Assembly (NCBI GenBank): GCA_002869845.2
Contig: NEWS02000004.1
Coordinates: 174,447 to 225,044, forward strand
Length of the DNA stretch: 50,598 nucleotides
Direction of reading: 5' to 3'
Source: Nitrospira sp. CG24B
Lineage (GTDB): Bacteria > Nitrospirota > Nitrospiria > Nitrospirales > Nitrospiraceae
Shown: one piece after another, positions 26,607-36,203 of the stretch
Numbering within the stretch: the first letter of the stretch is position 1
Layout of the letters: each line of letters begins with the position of its first letter
Program-made: the position numbers and the translations under genes
Notes under the pieces: generated by a model
Database searches by the model: none
Seen by the model: only the letters and a program-made list of their open reading frames with translations
Told to the model about the DNA's origin: nothing

Positions 26607-27953
26607 TCATATCTCACTGACCACACGGGATGTGCTGGAGCGCATGTCGTTAGGCTGCGCGCTTGGATAGCTCCAACTGCCTCTACTGCTGAAAAGCAAT
26701 CCGTACAAGATTAACATTGCGATACCGAGATGATGGTAGCTCTTCAGCGCTTCCCATCTCGCCGAACCCACGACTTCATAATTCAGCACCATAGTCAGCA
26801 CCACATATACTGCCAACATGATGTATCCCAAACGACTCAACCCGCCGCTCACTTGAGCGGCTGCCGCGACGACGACACAGGCCGCTGGGATCAGCCATAC
26901 CAGATGCTGATCCCAGGTGATAGGAGAGAATAATAAGGCCAAGACCAAGGTTCCGGCGCAATCCCGTGCCCACGTCGGATCTCCAGGCCCTTGAAATGCG
27001 CGGCGACTTGACCACGCAAATACACCAAGCAAACTGATCGCGACAACCCCAACAATCCCGTTCGCTACCGGGAACGGCAGATCTAATACTGGTTGATATC
27101 CTGGATCGACCTGTCGAAGCCGATGGGTTGGTGGGTATGTGACCAGGTAGCGCAGCATGCTATGGCGGAGCGAGAGGTTTGCCTTCTGAAGCTCATTTTC
27201 CTGCCGACCCTCTGCCTGCCGATCAAGCACGGATAACACGGCATTCCTTGTCCATTCCGTGTGGTGCTCCCACCAACTCGTGGGTCCCATATAGAGAACG
27301 GGCAACAGAACCCACAAGACCGTGGCAAGTACCGTGTACGAGGCGACTCGCCATTGCCGCTTCCAAAGAAACAGAAGCACGAAGAGTGCCGGAGTGATCT
27401 TGAGCACGATGCCAAGTCCAACTAAGACTGCTCCCAGTCGTTCTTTCCCAACCCATATCGCATAGCTGCCACCGGCCAGAATACCCAGCAGGATGAGATG
27501 CGGACCTCCGTCGTCGAGATCGTTCAAGATAAATTGTAGCGTCAACAACCCTGCACCGATACCGATCAAGAGCCGGCTCCACACGTTCGCGTCTGATCTG
27601 CCACACAACATGCGGTGGAACAACATGGTGGTGATGACTACGCATCCGATAGCGACGGCATAGCGCAGAGCTAAGCTAGGGTTTCTATCCAGAATGAGCA
27701 ATGGAGCGAAATAGATGCCGGTGGTTGGTAAATACATGTAGCAGTAGTCATTGGCGTAGAGATAATCCCCTGTGAGAAAGCGTCGTCCGATCTCGCGATG
27801 GATATCGATGTCACGAAAGTGAAATGACCGCCCAAAGGAGATGATGTAGCCATGCACCACCGCCGCAATCGCGAGACTGAGCTTCACCAGCCTCACAAAG
27901 AGAACGGACCTGACAAAATCGTTGATCCTGTGAATGATCGGTTTTGATTCCAT
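26607..27953 (-). CDS. GT87/DUF2029-like polytopic glycosyltransferase
   Basis: About 448 residues, with 10-12 membrane helices. Family features include FRDIDIHREIGRRFLTGDYL (the DxD-like acidic loop after helix 1), YMYLPTTGIYFAPLL, VGLGIVLKITPALFVLLFLW and SPITWDQHLVWLIPA, typical of polyprenol-phosphate-dependent mannosyltransferases of the GT-C fold. The sugar and acceptor are unknown. It is monocistronic, with tRNA-Cys downstream. The frame opens at 27995 with ATGs at 27995, 27974 and 27953; none has a good ribosome-binding site, and the last was chosen because the upstream residues are not membrane-protein-like. Confidence 0.75.
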   Translation of the reverse strand: MESKPIIHRINDFVRSVLFVRLVKLSLAIAAVVHGYIISFGRSFHFRDIDIHREIGRRFLTGDYLYANDYCYMYLPTTGIYFAPLLILDRNPSLALRYAVAIGCVVITTMLFHRMLCGRSDANVWSRLLIGIGAGLLTLQFILNDLDDGGPHLILLGILAGGSYAIWVGKERLGAVLVGLGIVLKITPALFVLLFLWKRQWRVASYTVLATVLWVLLPVLYMGPTSWWEHHTEWTRNAVLSVLDRQAEGRQENELQKANLSLRHSMLRYLVTYPPTHRLRQVDPGYQPVLDLPFPVANGIVGVVAISLLGVFAWSSRRAFQGPGDPTWARDCAGTLVLALLFSPITWDQHLVWLIPAACVVVAAAAQVSGGLSRLGYIMLAVYVVLTMVLNYEVVGSARWEALKSYHHLGIAMLILYGLLFSSRGSWSYPSAQPNDMRSSTSRVVSEI

Positions 27954-28062
27954 AGTTGACCGGCACCAATACATGACCTCTAGAGGACACGTCAATCGTT
28001 TCTTTTGCAGAAAAAGCCTGGAGTTAGATTACGTAGGTGAGAAGCGGCATTAACAGCGGCCG

Positions 28063-29247
28063 TTACCTGCGGGGCAAGACCGGTATTTCTCTTCCAAGCG
28101 TTGAGAGATGATCCGACTGAGGGACGAGGGGTTCCCAACCGTTTTCCGTCGAAGATGCGGTAGGTGCGCTGTTCCCTTCCGCCTCTTTTTCCTTAGCAAG
28201 CTGCTCCACTTCCTCAATGAGTGTATCCATTAATTCTTCCATGGGAACCTTGCGGACAAGCTTACCCTTCTTGAACAAAATACCTTTGCCCTCACCGCCG
28301 GCGATCCCGATGTCGGCCTCTTTGCCCTCTCCAATGCCATTCACAACACAGCCGAGCACCGACACGTTCAACGGAGTCTTAATGTGGCCAAGTTTCTTTT
28401 CGAGCTCGTTCGCCATGCGCACGACATCGATCTCCACACGTCCGCACGTCGGACAAGCGATCACGTTGATCCCACGATGCCGCAGTTCCAAAGACTTCAG
28501 GATTTCGAATCCGACCTTGACTTCTTCCACAGGATCGGCGGCGAGCGAGACGCGAAGTGTATCGCCGATGCCTTGAGACAACAGGTAGCCGAGACCGATC
28601 GACGATTTCACAGCGCCAGTCATAGCCGTGCCGGCTTCTGTAATGCCGATGTGCAGAGGATAATCGGACTGCATCGCAAAGAGCCAGTAGGCATCGATGG
28701 CGTGCTTGACGTCGGAGGCCTTGAGCGACACCTTCATGTTGGTAAAGCCGACGTCCTCCAGCGCATGCACCGCGTTGAGCGCCGATTCGGAAAGCGCTTC
28801 AGGCGAAGGCCATCCGTATTTTTCCAACAACGGCCGTTCGAGCGAGCCTCCGTTGACGCCGACTCGAATCGGAATGCCATGATCATTGACCGCTTTGATG
28901 ACTTCTTCAACTTTCCACCAGGTGCCGATGTTGCCGGGATTGATGCGGACGCAATCAACGACTGCGGCAGCTTTTAAGGCAAGGCGGTAATCGAAGTGAA
29001 TGTCCGCGATCAAGGGCACCGTCATCTCTGCTTTGATCTGAGGCAGGACCGCAGCGGCTTCCTCGTCCGGCACGGCCACACGGATAATTTCACAACCGGC
29101 GGCTTCTAGCCGATGAATCTCCGCGACCGTGGCAGTCACATCGCGTGTGTCTGTCGAGCACATGGATTGCACGGACACAGGAGCATCGCCTCCGACCTTC
29201 ACCGTGCCGACCGAAATCTGTCGAGTTTTTCGCCTGGCAATATGCAT
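28063..29247 (-). CDS. ispG: 4-hydroxy-3-methylbut-2-enyl diphosphate synthase IspG
   Basis: A 394-residue MEP-pathway enzyme that converts MEcPP to HMBPP. It has the compact two-domain bacterial form: TIM barrel (SVQSMCSTDTRD, RINPGNIG, GITEAGTAMTGAVKSSIGLG) and the C-terminal 4Fe-4S domain with C265-PT-C268-GR, C300 in SVLGCVVNG and Glu307 in GEGKEAD as fourth ligand. A 45-residue C-terminal extension rich in Glu, Ala and Ser follows the conserved part. It lies 39 bases after dxs, so dxs-ispG form an operon. Confidence 0.95.
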   Translation of the reverse strand: MHIARRKTRQISVGTVKVGGDAPVSVQSMCSTDTRDVTATVAEIHRLEAAGCEIIRVAVPDEEAAAVLPQIKAEMTVPLIADIHFDYRLALKAAAVVDCVRINPGNIGTWWKVEEVIKAVNDHGIPIRVGVNGGSLERPLLEKYGWPSPEALSESALNAVHALEDVGFTNMKVSLKASDVKHAIDAYWLFAMQSDYPLHIGITEAGTAMTGAVKSSIGLGYLLSQGIGDTLRVSLAADPVEEVKVGFEILKSLELRHRGINVIACPTCGRVEIDVVRMANELEKKLGHIKTPLNVSVLGCVVNGIGEGKEADIGIAGGEGKGILFKKGKLVRKVPMEELMDTLIEEVEQLAKEKEAEGNSAPTASSTENGWEPLVPQSDHLSTLGREIPVLPRR

Positions 29248-29286
29248 CTGCCGTAACTTTCTTATCCCTTATTCTTCACGCCCGAA

Positions 29287-31233
29287 TCAGCTCCCCTGTT
29301 CGTCTCCATGGGGGAGATGGCTAGCGAACGCCGCATCTGTGAGAGGTGATTGCATGGCTGGTGTTTTACCGATGAGTTCCTTCACGCTTTGATAGATCCC
29401 TTCAGCCGTCAAACCATACCGTTCCCGCAACAAGTCTTGTGGCCCCTGTTCAATATACCAATCAGGTAGGCCTAGAACCTTTGTCTTTACCTCCGTCACC
29501 CCGGCTTCCGAAATGGTTTCCAGCACGGCAGACCCAAACCCACCGATCTTGCAACCTTCTTCCACCGTTACGACATAGCGCACCCGCTTCGCCACATCGA
29601 CGATCAATTCATGATCGAGTGGCTTGACGAATCGTCCGTTCACGACCGCTGCGGAGATCCCTTCGCTACTGAGCCGTTCGGCGGCTTGATGCGCCTGCCA
29701 GACCGACACACCGATTGCGATAATGGCTACGTCCGTCCCGTCCTTGATCAACTCCCCTTTGCCAATAGGCAACGCCTGGGCCGTCGCGTCCATCGTGACC
29801 CCGAGACTGACGCCGCGCGGATAGCGCACGGAAATCGGGCCCTCATGCTGCACGCACGTTTTCATCATATGCTGCAATTCATTTTCATCTTTCGGCGCCA
29901 TGACAACCATGTTGGGAACGTGGCGCAGATAGGCGTAGTCGAAGGCGCCATGATGCGTCGTCCCGTCTTCGGCGACGAGCCCGCCGCGATCGATGCAAAA
30001 GACGACGGGAAGGTTCTGAGTCGCCACATCGTGCACCACCTGATCGTAGGCCCGCTGGAGGAAGGTCGCATACATGACAACAACCGGCTTTATGCCCTGC
30101 GTCGCAAGCCCCGCAGCAAACGTCACTGCATGCTGCTCGGCGATGCCGACGTCATAGAGACGATCTGGAAATTCTTTTTCAAATGCCGTCAGCCCCGTCC
30201 CTTCGCACATCGCCGCCGTAATGGCCACAACGCGCTTATCTTCACGGGCCAACTTAACCAGGGCGTCCATTGCAATCGCCGTGTATGAAGGACGTGCGGC
30301 TTTCTTGGCCGGTGCGCCAGTCGACCGAACGAACGGTGGACAGGCATGAAACCATACCGGATTCTTCATGGCTGGTTCGTAGCCGAGCCCCTTCTTCGTA
30401 ATAACGTGAAGGAGGACCGGCCCCTTCATCTTCAGCACATTCTCGATCGTCGGAAGGAGATGCTCAAAGTTGTGGCCATCGATGGGACCACTGTATTGGA
30501 ACCCAAGTTCTTCAAAGAGCAATCCCGGGAGAATCACGCCTTTCGCAAGCTCTTCGGCTCGGCGAGCAAGCTTCTGCATGTCGGAGCCGATGTGAGGAAT
30601 TTTCCCCAATAGCTGACCAGTCTCTTCACGCATCTTCCCATAGAACTCGCCGGTAATGGTTCGACTCAGGTAGGCAGAAATGGCTCCGACATTTTTCGAG
30701 ATCGACATTTGGTTGTCGTTCAAAATCACGAGAAAATCTTTTCCGAGCCCTCCCGCATGATGCAGCCCTTCCAGCGTCATTCCCGCCGTCATGGCGCCGT
30801 CACCGACGACACAGACAACCTTGTTCCTCTGTTTCAACTGCTCCCTCGCTTCGACCATGCCAAAGGCAGCAGATACTCCGGTCCCCGCATGACCGGCGTT
30901 GAAGGTATCGTACTCACTCTCTTCTCGTTTACAAAATCCACTCAATCCACCGTACTGGCGAAGCGTGTGGAACTGTTCGCGCCGCCCAGTGAGGAGTTTG
31001 TGGGTGTATGACTGATTGCTAGTGTCCCAGACGATCTTGTCGGTCGGTGTATCGAGAAGGTATTGCAAGGCGACGGTGAGTTCGACGACGCCTAAATTCG
31101 AGGCCAGGTGTCCCCCCACATTTGAGACCGCCCCGATAATCTGTTCACGAATCTCCTGGCACAATGCCGGGAATTTATCTGGAGACAACCGCTTCAGATC
31201 GGCAGGACTATGGATCGTCTTCAGTAGGGACAT
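29287..31233 (-). CDS. dxs: 1-deoxy-D-xylulose-5-phosphate synthase Dxs
   Basis: A 648-residue thiamine-diphosphate enzyme, first step of the MEP pathway. The N-terminal domain has GGHLASNLGVVELT (the His49 region of E. coli Dxs), the cofactor motif GDGAMTAGM...NDNQMS, and the C-terminal part has DVGIAEQHAVTFAAGLA and YPRG. One departure: the WDVGHQ.Y.HK motif reads WDTSNQSYTHK, so the highly conserved His is Asn. Start 31233 was chosen for AAGGAG seven bases upstream. A possible promoter lies at 31323-31351. Confidence 0.95.
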   Translation of the reverse strand: MSLLKTIHSPADLKRLSPDKFPALCQEIREQIIGAVSNVGGHLASNLGVVELTVALQYLLDTPTDKIVWDTSNQSYTHKLLTGRREQFHTLRQYGGLSGFCKREESEYDTFNAGHAGTGVSAAFGMVEAREQLKQRNKVVCVVGDGAMTAGMTLEGLHHAGGLGKDFLVILNDNQMSISKNVGAISAYLSRTITGEFYGKMREETGQLLGKIPHIGSDMQKLARRAEELAKGVILPGLLFEELGFQYSGPIDGHNFEHLLPTIENVLKMKGPVLLHVITKKGLGYEPAMKNPVWFHACPPFVRSTGAPAKKAARPSYTAIAMDALVKLAREDKRVVAITAAMCEGTGLTAFEKEFPDRLYDVGIAEQHAVTFAAGLATQGIKPVVVMYATFLQRAYDQVVHDVATQNLPVVFCIDRGGLVAEDGTTHHGAFDYAYLRHVPNMVVMAPKDENELQHMMKTCVQHEGPISVRYPRGVSLGVTMDATAQALPIGKGELIKDGTDVAIIAIGVSVWQAHQAAERLSSEGISAAVVNGRFVKPLDHELIVDVAKRVRYVVTVEEGCKIGGFGSAVLETISEAGVTEVKTKVLGLPDWYIEQGPQDLLRERYGLTAEGIYQSVKELIGKTPAMQSPLTDAAFASHLPHGDEQGS

Positions 31234-31322
31234 AGATGGTCTCCTTCGTTCTCGCCCCATCGGCAGCAGTCCTACGCACAGGACTAATAGGCACCGTGTG
31301 TCCAGGTGCTAAATTTTCGTGG

Positions 31323-31351
31323 ATTTTCACACACGAATCACATGAAGTCAA
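31323..31351 (-). promoter_or_regulatory. Putative sigma70 promoter of dxs-ispG
   Basis: On the minus strand TTGACT (31351-31346), a 17-base spacer and GAAAAT (31328-31323). The -35 is good, the -10 matches four of six. The start of transcription would be about 80 bases before dxs. The 217-base gap after the Omp85-like gene fits a separate promoter. Confidence 0.45.
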
Positions 31352-31450
31352 GCACTTACGAAAGGTGCATGGGGGAGCGCCCTCTCTGCTGAACCTTGAT
31401 ATAAAAGAACCGGACTGTCCTATGTTGGTACGGACACCAGATGGTGTCGA

Positions 31451-32659
31451 TTAGTACGGAAAGTCGAGCCCGGCAAAAATGGCTCCTCCTTCTTTGCTGA
31501 ATCCATAATCGATCCGTCCCACTACATTAGGCCTGATGATTCCACGAAACCCGATACCCGGCGTTATACGATAATCTTTAAAGCTCACGTTCTTGAACGA
31601 GTTAAACACCTGTCCGGTATCGATGAACGGCGCAATCTCAAAATCCGCCATGACCCCGGCGAGACGCGTGCGCAAAAGATGAATCCGCTCCTCAACACTG
31701 AACGAGATAAGTTGTTTATCGATGTATCGATCGACCCCAAAGCCACGCAGATTGTTTTGCCCCCCGAGCGAACTCTGCTCATAAAACGGAACATCGGTGC
31801 CCAGGGTGGCTTGCAATTCTCCACGAATCACCAAGATGGCCCGCTTGGACTCGCTCGCAAACATCTTCTTGACTTCGAGCCCATACCGGGAATAAAGCGG
31901 ATCTGCACCCGGTTTGAAGTTATAGTTCAGCTCGGCATAGGCCGTGATCGCCGTCCCGTCGGTCGGTGTGACGAGGTTATTACGCGTATCGTAATGGAAG
32001 CTGATCCGCTGACCGAGAATCGTCGCGCCCTGCACACCAGGAGCCTCGGGGAAAAGATCACCCGAAAACGGGAGATCAGTGGCTCCTTGCTGGATCGGTT
32101 GCATATGCCTCAACCGTTGACTGATTGCAATTTGCGTGACCTCGTTCGCATGAACCCCGAACTTCCAGTTCAACCTCGTCTCAGAAGCCGTATAATTCGT
32201 CTGTTGTCCTTCGACGGTAGTCGGACCAAGTCCGAAAAATCGAACCGTGGCGTTCTTGAAATGCATCGCACTGAGCCCAATGCTATACCGACCATTGCTG
32301 AACCCTGGATCAACATAACTCACAAGAAATTTTCGTTCGATTCGTTCGGTCCAGGATGCAATCCCTCGGAGTTCTTTTCCCCCAGGCTCATAATGAAACA
32401 AATTAATCGTTCCACGAGTGCCGACGATCGAGTTATAGACCACCATCGGCGCAACTAAATACTTGAGATCCCCATCCGGTCCCGTGATCAGGGCCGGCAC
32501 AATCATCCCGATGTCATTGCCGTCGTTTTTACTGGAACTCACGGCGGGGATCGGGAAATACTTTACTTCCGCCCCAGCGCGGTCGGAGAAAATAGGAAAG
32601 ACGCTCCACAACACCAGACAGGCAATACAACGGACAAGGCTACGCATACACGTACTCAT
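31451..32659 (-). CDS. Omp85/D15-type outer-membrane barrel without POTRA domains
   Basis: About 402 residues: signal peptide (LVRCIACLVLWSVFPIF, cut after AGA) followed at once by beta-barrel sequence. Alternating aromatic strands (ERKFLVSYVDPGFSNGRYSI, RISFHYDTRNNL, TAYAELNYNF), an EQSSLGGQNNLRGF segment (the conserved lid/L6 region where BamA has VRGF) and IDYGFSKEGGAIFAGLDFPY at the end with the terminal aromatic. No POTRA repeats precede the barrel. It closes the hopanoid/Mla operon, 16 bases after mlaC, suggesting a role as outer-membrane partner. The frame opens at 32743; 32659 and 32647 are the sensible starts. Confidence 0.78.
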   Translation of the reverse strand: MSTCMRSLVRCIACLVLWSVFPIFSDRAGAEVKYFPIPAVSSSKNDGNDIGMIVPALITGPDGDLKYLVAPMVVYNSIVGTRGTINLFHYEPGGKELRGIASWTERIERKFLVSYVDPGFSNGRYSIGLSAMHFKNATVRFFGLGPTTVEGQQTNYTASETRLNWKFGVHANEVTQIAISQRLRHMQPIQQGATDLPFSGDLFPEAPGVQGATILGQRISFHYDTRNNLVTPTDGTAITAYAELNYNFKPGADPLYSRYGLEVKKMFASESKRAILVIRGELQATLGTDVPFYEQSSLGGQNNLRGFGVDRYIDKQLISFSVEERIHLLRTRLAGVMADFEIAPFIDTGQVFNSFKNVSFKDYRITPGIGFRGIIRPNVVGRIDYGFSKEGGAIFAGLDFPY

Positions 32660-32675
32660 GATTCCGCAAACGACG

Positions 32676-33317
32676 TTATGGCGCCTTGAGCTTGTCGGAT
32701 TTTTTGCGGAGCTGATCGACGAGATCTGAATAAGAAGAGGCACGAAGAATCTTCGTAAACTGCCCGCGATAGTTGTTCACCAGACTGACTCCGTCCACGA
32801 CGACGTCATAGACCCGCCAATCATCTGCCTTATTGACCAAACGATAGTCAAGCGGGATCTCCGTCTTTCCCGAAAGCACTTTGGTCCTGACTTCCGCGTA
32901 CTCTTTCTCCGTTCGTTCATTGAGATACTGCACGCCTTCGCCAGAATAGGTTTCGACCTTGTCCGCATACGAATTGGTCAGCAACGTCCGAAAGAGATCG
33001 ACAAATTCTTGTTTCTGCTGATCAGTCAGCTGGTTCCAGGGAGCCCCAAGCGCCCGTCGAGACATTTCCGTATAGTCAAATCGAGCCGACACCACCTTCT
33101 CAAGTAGGTGTCGACGTTCCTCGGACTTCGCCGGTTGCTTAAGTTCCTTTTCCTTTACGATACGAAGCACTTCATCGATCGTCGATTTCATGGAATCGGT
33201 AGGAGGCCCAGCATATCCTGGTACCGCCACCACTCCGATGCCGATGACCATCATAAGCACCGTGAACCACGAGCTGCTGCCTCTCCACTCAGTCCACGTA
33301 TTTCTGATCGCTATCAT
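32676..33317 (-). CDS. mlaC: MlaC/HpnM-type periplasmic lipid carrier
   Basis: A 213-residue exported protein (signal VLMMVIGIGVVAVPGYA) of the Ttg2D/MlaC family. Seen: TIDEVLRIVKE, VSARFDYTEMSRRALG, WNQLTDQQKQEFVDLFRTLL, SYADKVETYSGE, DYRLVNKADDWRVYDVVVDG and SLVNNYRGQFTKIL, all standard for the family. It ferries lipid across the periplasm between the inner-membrane MlaFED complex and the outer membrane. Hopanoid gene clusters of proteobacteria carry a related protein (HpnM), so a hopanoid or hopanoid-linked cargo is plausible. 71 bases after mlaD. Confidence 0.92.
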   Translation of the reverse strand: MIAIRNTWTEWRGSSSWFTVLMMVIGIGVVAVPGYAGPPTDSMKSTIDEVLRIVKEKELKQPAKSEERRHLLEKVVSARFDYTEMSRRALGAPWNQLTDQQKQEFVDLFRTLLTNSYADKVETYSGEGVQYLNERTEKEYAEVRTKVLSGKTEIPLDYRLVNKADDWRVYDVVVDGVSLVNNYRGQFTKILRASSYSDLVDQLRKKSDKLKAP

Positions 33318-33388
33318 CGCGCCCCTCTCTCCGACACCAATTGTATATTTATATTCGTCTTTCCCGCCACACCCACAGACAGATCTGG

Positions 33389-33835
33389 TTAGTTGACCTT
33401 ACCATGAACGTATTGACTCACCAACTCCTCCAAGTCGAGGCCTGATTCCGTATCACGAATGGCATCTCCCGGTTTCAGAGGATCTCCTCCTCCTCCTGGC
33501 GAGAGCGCGAGGTATTTTTCTCCGATGATCCCTCTAGTTTTAATCGAGGCAATAGTATCGGAATAGAGCTTCGTCCCATTTTGAACCGCCAGCCTCACCA
33601 TCGCCCGGTCCTCTTTCAGTCTGATTGCCTTGACTCGGCCCACCTCCACGCCGGCAACCTCCACAGCCGCTCCGGACTTCAGCCCTGTGGCTGAATTGAA
33701 CAGCGCATCCACTTCGTAGACATCTCCCCCGATGAGTTCCAACTTGCCAAGTTTCATCGAGAGATAGCCCAAACAGACAATCCCGACCAGCACGAAGACC
33801 CCGACGATCAGCTCCAACCTGCTTTTCTCCATCAT
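33389..33835 (-). CDS. mlaD: MlaD, MCE-domain protein
   Basis: A 148-residue protein with one N-terminal membrane helix (LIVGVFVLVGIVCLGYLS) and a single MCE domain (DVYEVDALFNSATGLKSGAA, VEVAGVEVGRVKAI, IASIKTRGIIGEKYLALSPG) that forms the periplasmic hexameric ring. The double ATG at 33835/33832 follows GAGGAG; the second has better spacing. Nine bases after mlaF. Confidence 0.93.
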   Translation of the reverse strand: MMEKSRLELIVGVFVLVGIVCLGYLSMKLGKLELIGGDVYEVDALFNSATGLKSGAAVEVAGVEVGRVKAIRLKEDRAMVRLAVQNGTKLYSDTIASIKTRGIIGEKYLALSPGGGGDPLKPGDAIRDTESGLDLEELVSQYVHGKVN

Positions 33836-33844
33836 GGCACTCCT

Positions 33845-34603
33845 CTAGACCCCAGACACCACCTTGGTGAGCGGCATGGCCCCGCCAACTGAAATGAATT
33901 CTCTGATTTCAGGATCAGACGTCCGTTGAAATTCTGCCGGCTCTGCCATCACGGCTATTTTCCCATGTTTCAACATCGCAATATAATCTGAAATCCCGAA
34001 TATCTCCGGAATCTCATGGCTCACCATCACGGCGGTAAACCCAAACTTCCGCTGCATGCTTGTAATCAGATCATGGATTGACTTGGCCATGAGCGGATCG
34101 AGCCCCGTCGTCGGTTCGTCGAAGAGGATAATCTCCGGTTGCATCACCAATGCGCGGGCCAGGCCAGCACGTTTCCGCATCCCTCCGCTCAATTCCGCTG
34201 GAAACTTGTGTCCCATTCCCGCCAAACCTACCTGTTCTAGCTTTTCATCGACACGGCTGGTCACATCCGGCCCTTTCATTCGAAGTCGTTCTCGGAGTGG
34301 AAAAGCCACGTTTTCGAAGACCGTCAGTGAATCGAATAGCGCCGCGCCCTGAAACAACATCGCAAACCGTTTGCGCACTTCATTGAGTGCATGGCCGCGG
34401 AGCCGAGAAATCTCAACTCCATCGACCCACACTTCTCCAGAGTCAGGCTGGAGCAAGCCGATCATGTGCTTCAGCAACACGCTCTTGCCTTCCCCACTGC
34501 GTCCAATGATCGTCGTGAGTTTCCCTTCCGGTACGTCAAGGTCGATACCTCGCAGCACCGGTTGGTCTCCCAACATCTTTGTCACACCGACGAGCTTCAG
34601 CAT
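33845..34603 (-). CDS. mlaF: MlaF, ABC transporter ATPase
   Basis: A 252-residue ATPase of the MlaFEDB lipid transporter. Walker A is GRSGEGKS, the Q loop is MLFQGAALFDSLTVFEN, the signature is LSGGMRKR, Walker B is IILFDEPTTGLDP and the switch His is in MVSHEI. The GMRKR signature and FDSLTV are typical of MlaF rather than other ATPases. No MlaB (STAS) gene is visible nearby. Two bases separate it from mlaE. Confidence 0.95.
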   Translation of the reverse strand: MLKLVGVTKMLGDQPVLRGIDLDVPEGKLTTIIGRSGEGKSVLLKHMIGLLQPDSGEVWVDGVEISRLRGHALNEVRKRFAMLFQGAALFDSLTVFENVAFPLRERLRMKGPDVTSRVDEKLEQVGLAGMGHKFPAELSGGMRKRAGLARALVMQPEIILFDEPTTGLDPLMAKSIHDLITSMQRKFGFTAVMVSHEIPEIFGISDYIAMLKHGKIAVMAEPAEFQRTSDPEIREFISVGGAMPLTKVVSGV

Positions 34604-34605
34604 GG

Positions 34606-35373
34606 TTACATAAACAATGATGTCAGGAAATAGTCCCAGATGAGAATCAAGACCGACGACAACACGACCGCCTCTGTCGTGGCGGTGCCGAGCCCCTCGG
34701 CACTCATCTTGGTGTAAAAGCCTTTATAGCAACAGACCCAGCTCACGATCAGACCAAAACTAACAGACTTGAGAATGCCGCCATAGACGTCTTTCCACTC
34801 GACTGCGGACTCGATGGAGTTCCAATACGAACCCGCATTCACACCAAGCAGTTCCACCCCGACCAGATGGCCTCCATAGATTCCCACCACGTCGAAGATG
34901 GCGACTAACAGAGGCACACCGATCAACCCGGCGACAAGTTTCGGCGTAATTAGGTATTGGAGCGGATTGATGGCCATGGTGTCGAGCGCATCGATCTGCT
35001 CCGTGATCCGCATAATACCGATCTCCGCCGTGATCGCGGAACCAGCGCGCGCCGTCACCATAAGCGCAGCCAAGACCGGCCCAAGCTCGCGAATCATACT
35101 GATCGCGACTGCGGAACCCAACAGTCCTTCAGACCCAAACTTTCGTAACGTATAGTAGCCTTGCAGCGCCAGAACCATCCCTGTAAAGGCGGCCGTCAGC
35201 ACGACAACAAACGTCGACTTGTAGCCGATGAAGTGGAGTTGCTTGATGATTTGCATGCCCCGTAGCGGCGGACGTGCCAACCAGGCAAAGGATGCCACCA
35301 TGAAGATCAACATCCGGCCCATTTCCGCCACATAGGTAAGAGCCCATCGGCCCATGAGTGCGAGTAGCGTCAT
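34606..35373 (-). CDS. mlaE: MlaE, ABC transporter permease
   Basis: A 255-residue permease with five to six membrane helices and the family motifs HFIGYKSTFVVVLTAAFTGM, QGYYTLRKFGSEGLLG, ELGPVLAALMVTARAGSAIT and AEIGIMRITEQIDAL. The frame runs upstream to 35544 over the end of hpnG, but the ATG at 35373 gives the usual MlaE length and stands two bases after the hpnG stop, so translation is coupled. Confidence 0.94.
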   Translation of the reverse strand: MTLLALMGRWALTYVAEMGRMLIFMVASFAWLARPPLRGMQIIKQLHFIGYKSTFVVVLTAAFTGMVLALQGYYTLRKFGSEGLLGSAVAISMIRELGPVLAALMVTARAGSAITAEIGIMRITEQIDALDTMAINPLQYLITPKLVAGLIGVPLLVAIFDVVGIYGGHLVGVELLGVNAGSYWNSIESAVEWKDVYGGILKSVSFGLIVSWVCCYKGFYTKMSAEGLGTATTEAVVLSSVLILIWDYFLTSLFM

Positions 35374-35375
35374 GG

Positions 35376-36203
35376 TCAAGTCGGCGAGAGTTCCTTCTTT
35401 GGTCGCTCGGTCACCATCGCCGCCACATAGCTCCTGAAAAAGGCCGTTAAGGCTGCTGCTGCGACTAGACTCTGTCGACGGAGCCGGCCAAGACCCAAGA
35501 GGCATGAAGGGGCGGCCAAGATCGTCTCGATCCCTTTCAGCCACCCAGTGGGCCTGAGAAACAGATTGAAGTCAAGTGGAAGATCTTCGTCCAGACGATC
35601 CGAAACGGATCGGATGATCACAAAGGGAACCTGCGCCCGTTGTGCTTGGGCAGCCAAAGCGAAGCTCTCCATGTCGAGGCCGATGGCCTGAGTGCTCAAC
35701 GCAAACCGTTGCTTTTCTCGGGCACTGCCAATGATGTGATCGGTCGAGACAAACCGCCCAATGTGTTCGGACGGCACCAGGGGCTCGACAGACGTCACGG
35801 CGAGGTCTCGTTCATCACCCGGCACATCGAGAACCTCTGACGGCTCGTCGCCATGATTTCTGCAATACACCACTTCACGGCCTACCAAGAGTGCCCCGAT
35901 ATCCGCTGCGATGAGCGCACAGGCAAACCCCGTCGATACCACAAGGCCGAACGATTGGTTGTCAAGCACTTGGGCAGCGCTTCGACCCGCTTTTTCAAGA
36001 CCGACGCCGGTTTGAACTAGCCAATACTCCCTGTCGCCTACAGTGCACACGAAAACAGTGCGACCACCGACTCGACGCTCAACGCCAGGAGGGAACGCCG
36101 ACTGAACAGCGCTCATTTCCCAAGGGGTGGCGGAAAAAATGACGATTCGTTTCGATGACACAGCACTAGATGCGCGTGGGGAAAAAGAATCGGCGTGGGT
36201 CAA
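35376..36203 (-). CDS. hpnG: HpnG, hopanoid-associated nucleoside phosphorylase
   Basis: A 275-residue protein of the PNP/UDP family. Seen: RIVIFSATPWEMSAV, LVQTGVGLEKAG, VVSTGFACAL, the nucleoside-binding GLDMESFALA and the catalytic-region VIIRSVSDRLDEDLP. HpnG removes adenine from adenosylhopane made by HpnH. The TTG start (36203) overlaps the shc stop (TTGA), and a GTG at 36161 could also serve. The C-terminal 50 residues are extra and hydrophobic (SLVAAAALTAFFRSYVAAM), so the protein may touch the membrane. Confidence 0.87.
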   Translation of the reverse strand: MTHADSFSPRASSAVSSKRIVIFSATPWEMSAVQSAFPPGVERRVGGRTVFVCTVGDREYWLVQTGVGLEKAGRSAAQVLDNQSFGLVVSTGFACALIAADIGALLVGREVVYCRNHGDEPSEVLDVPGDERDLAVTSVEPLVPSEHIGRFVSTDHIIGSAREKQRFALSTQAIGLDMESFALAAQAQRAQVPFVIIRSVSDRLDEDLPLDFNLFLRPTGWLKGIETILAAPSCLLGLGRLRRQSLVAAAALTAFFRSYVAAMVTERPKKELSPT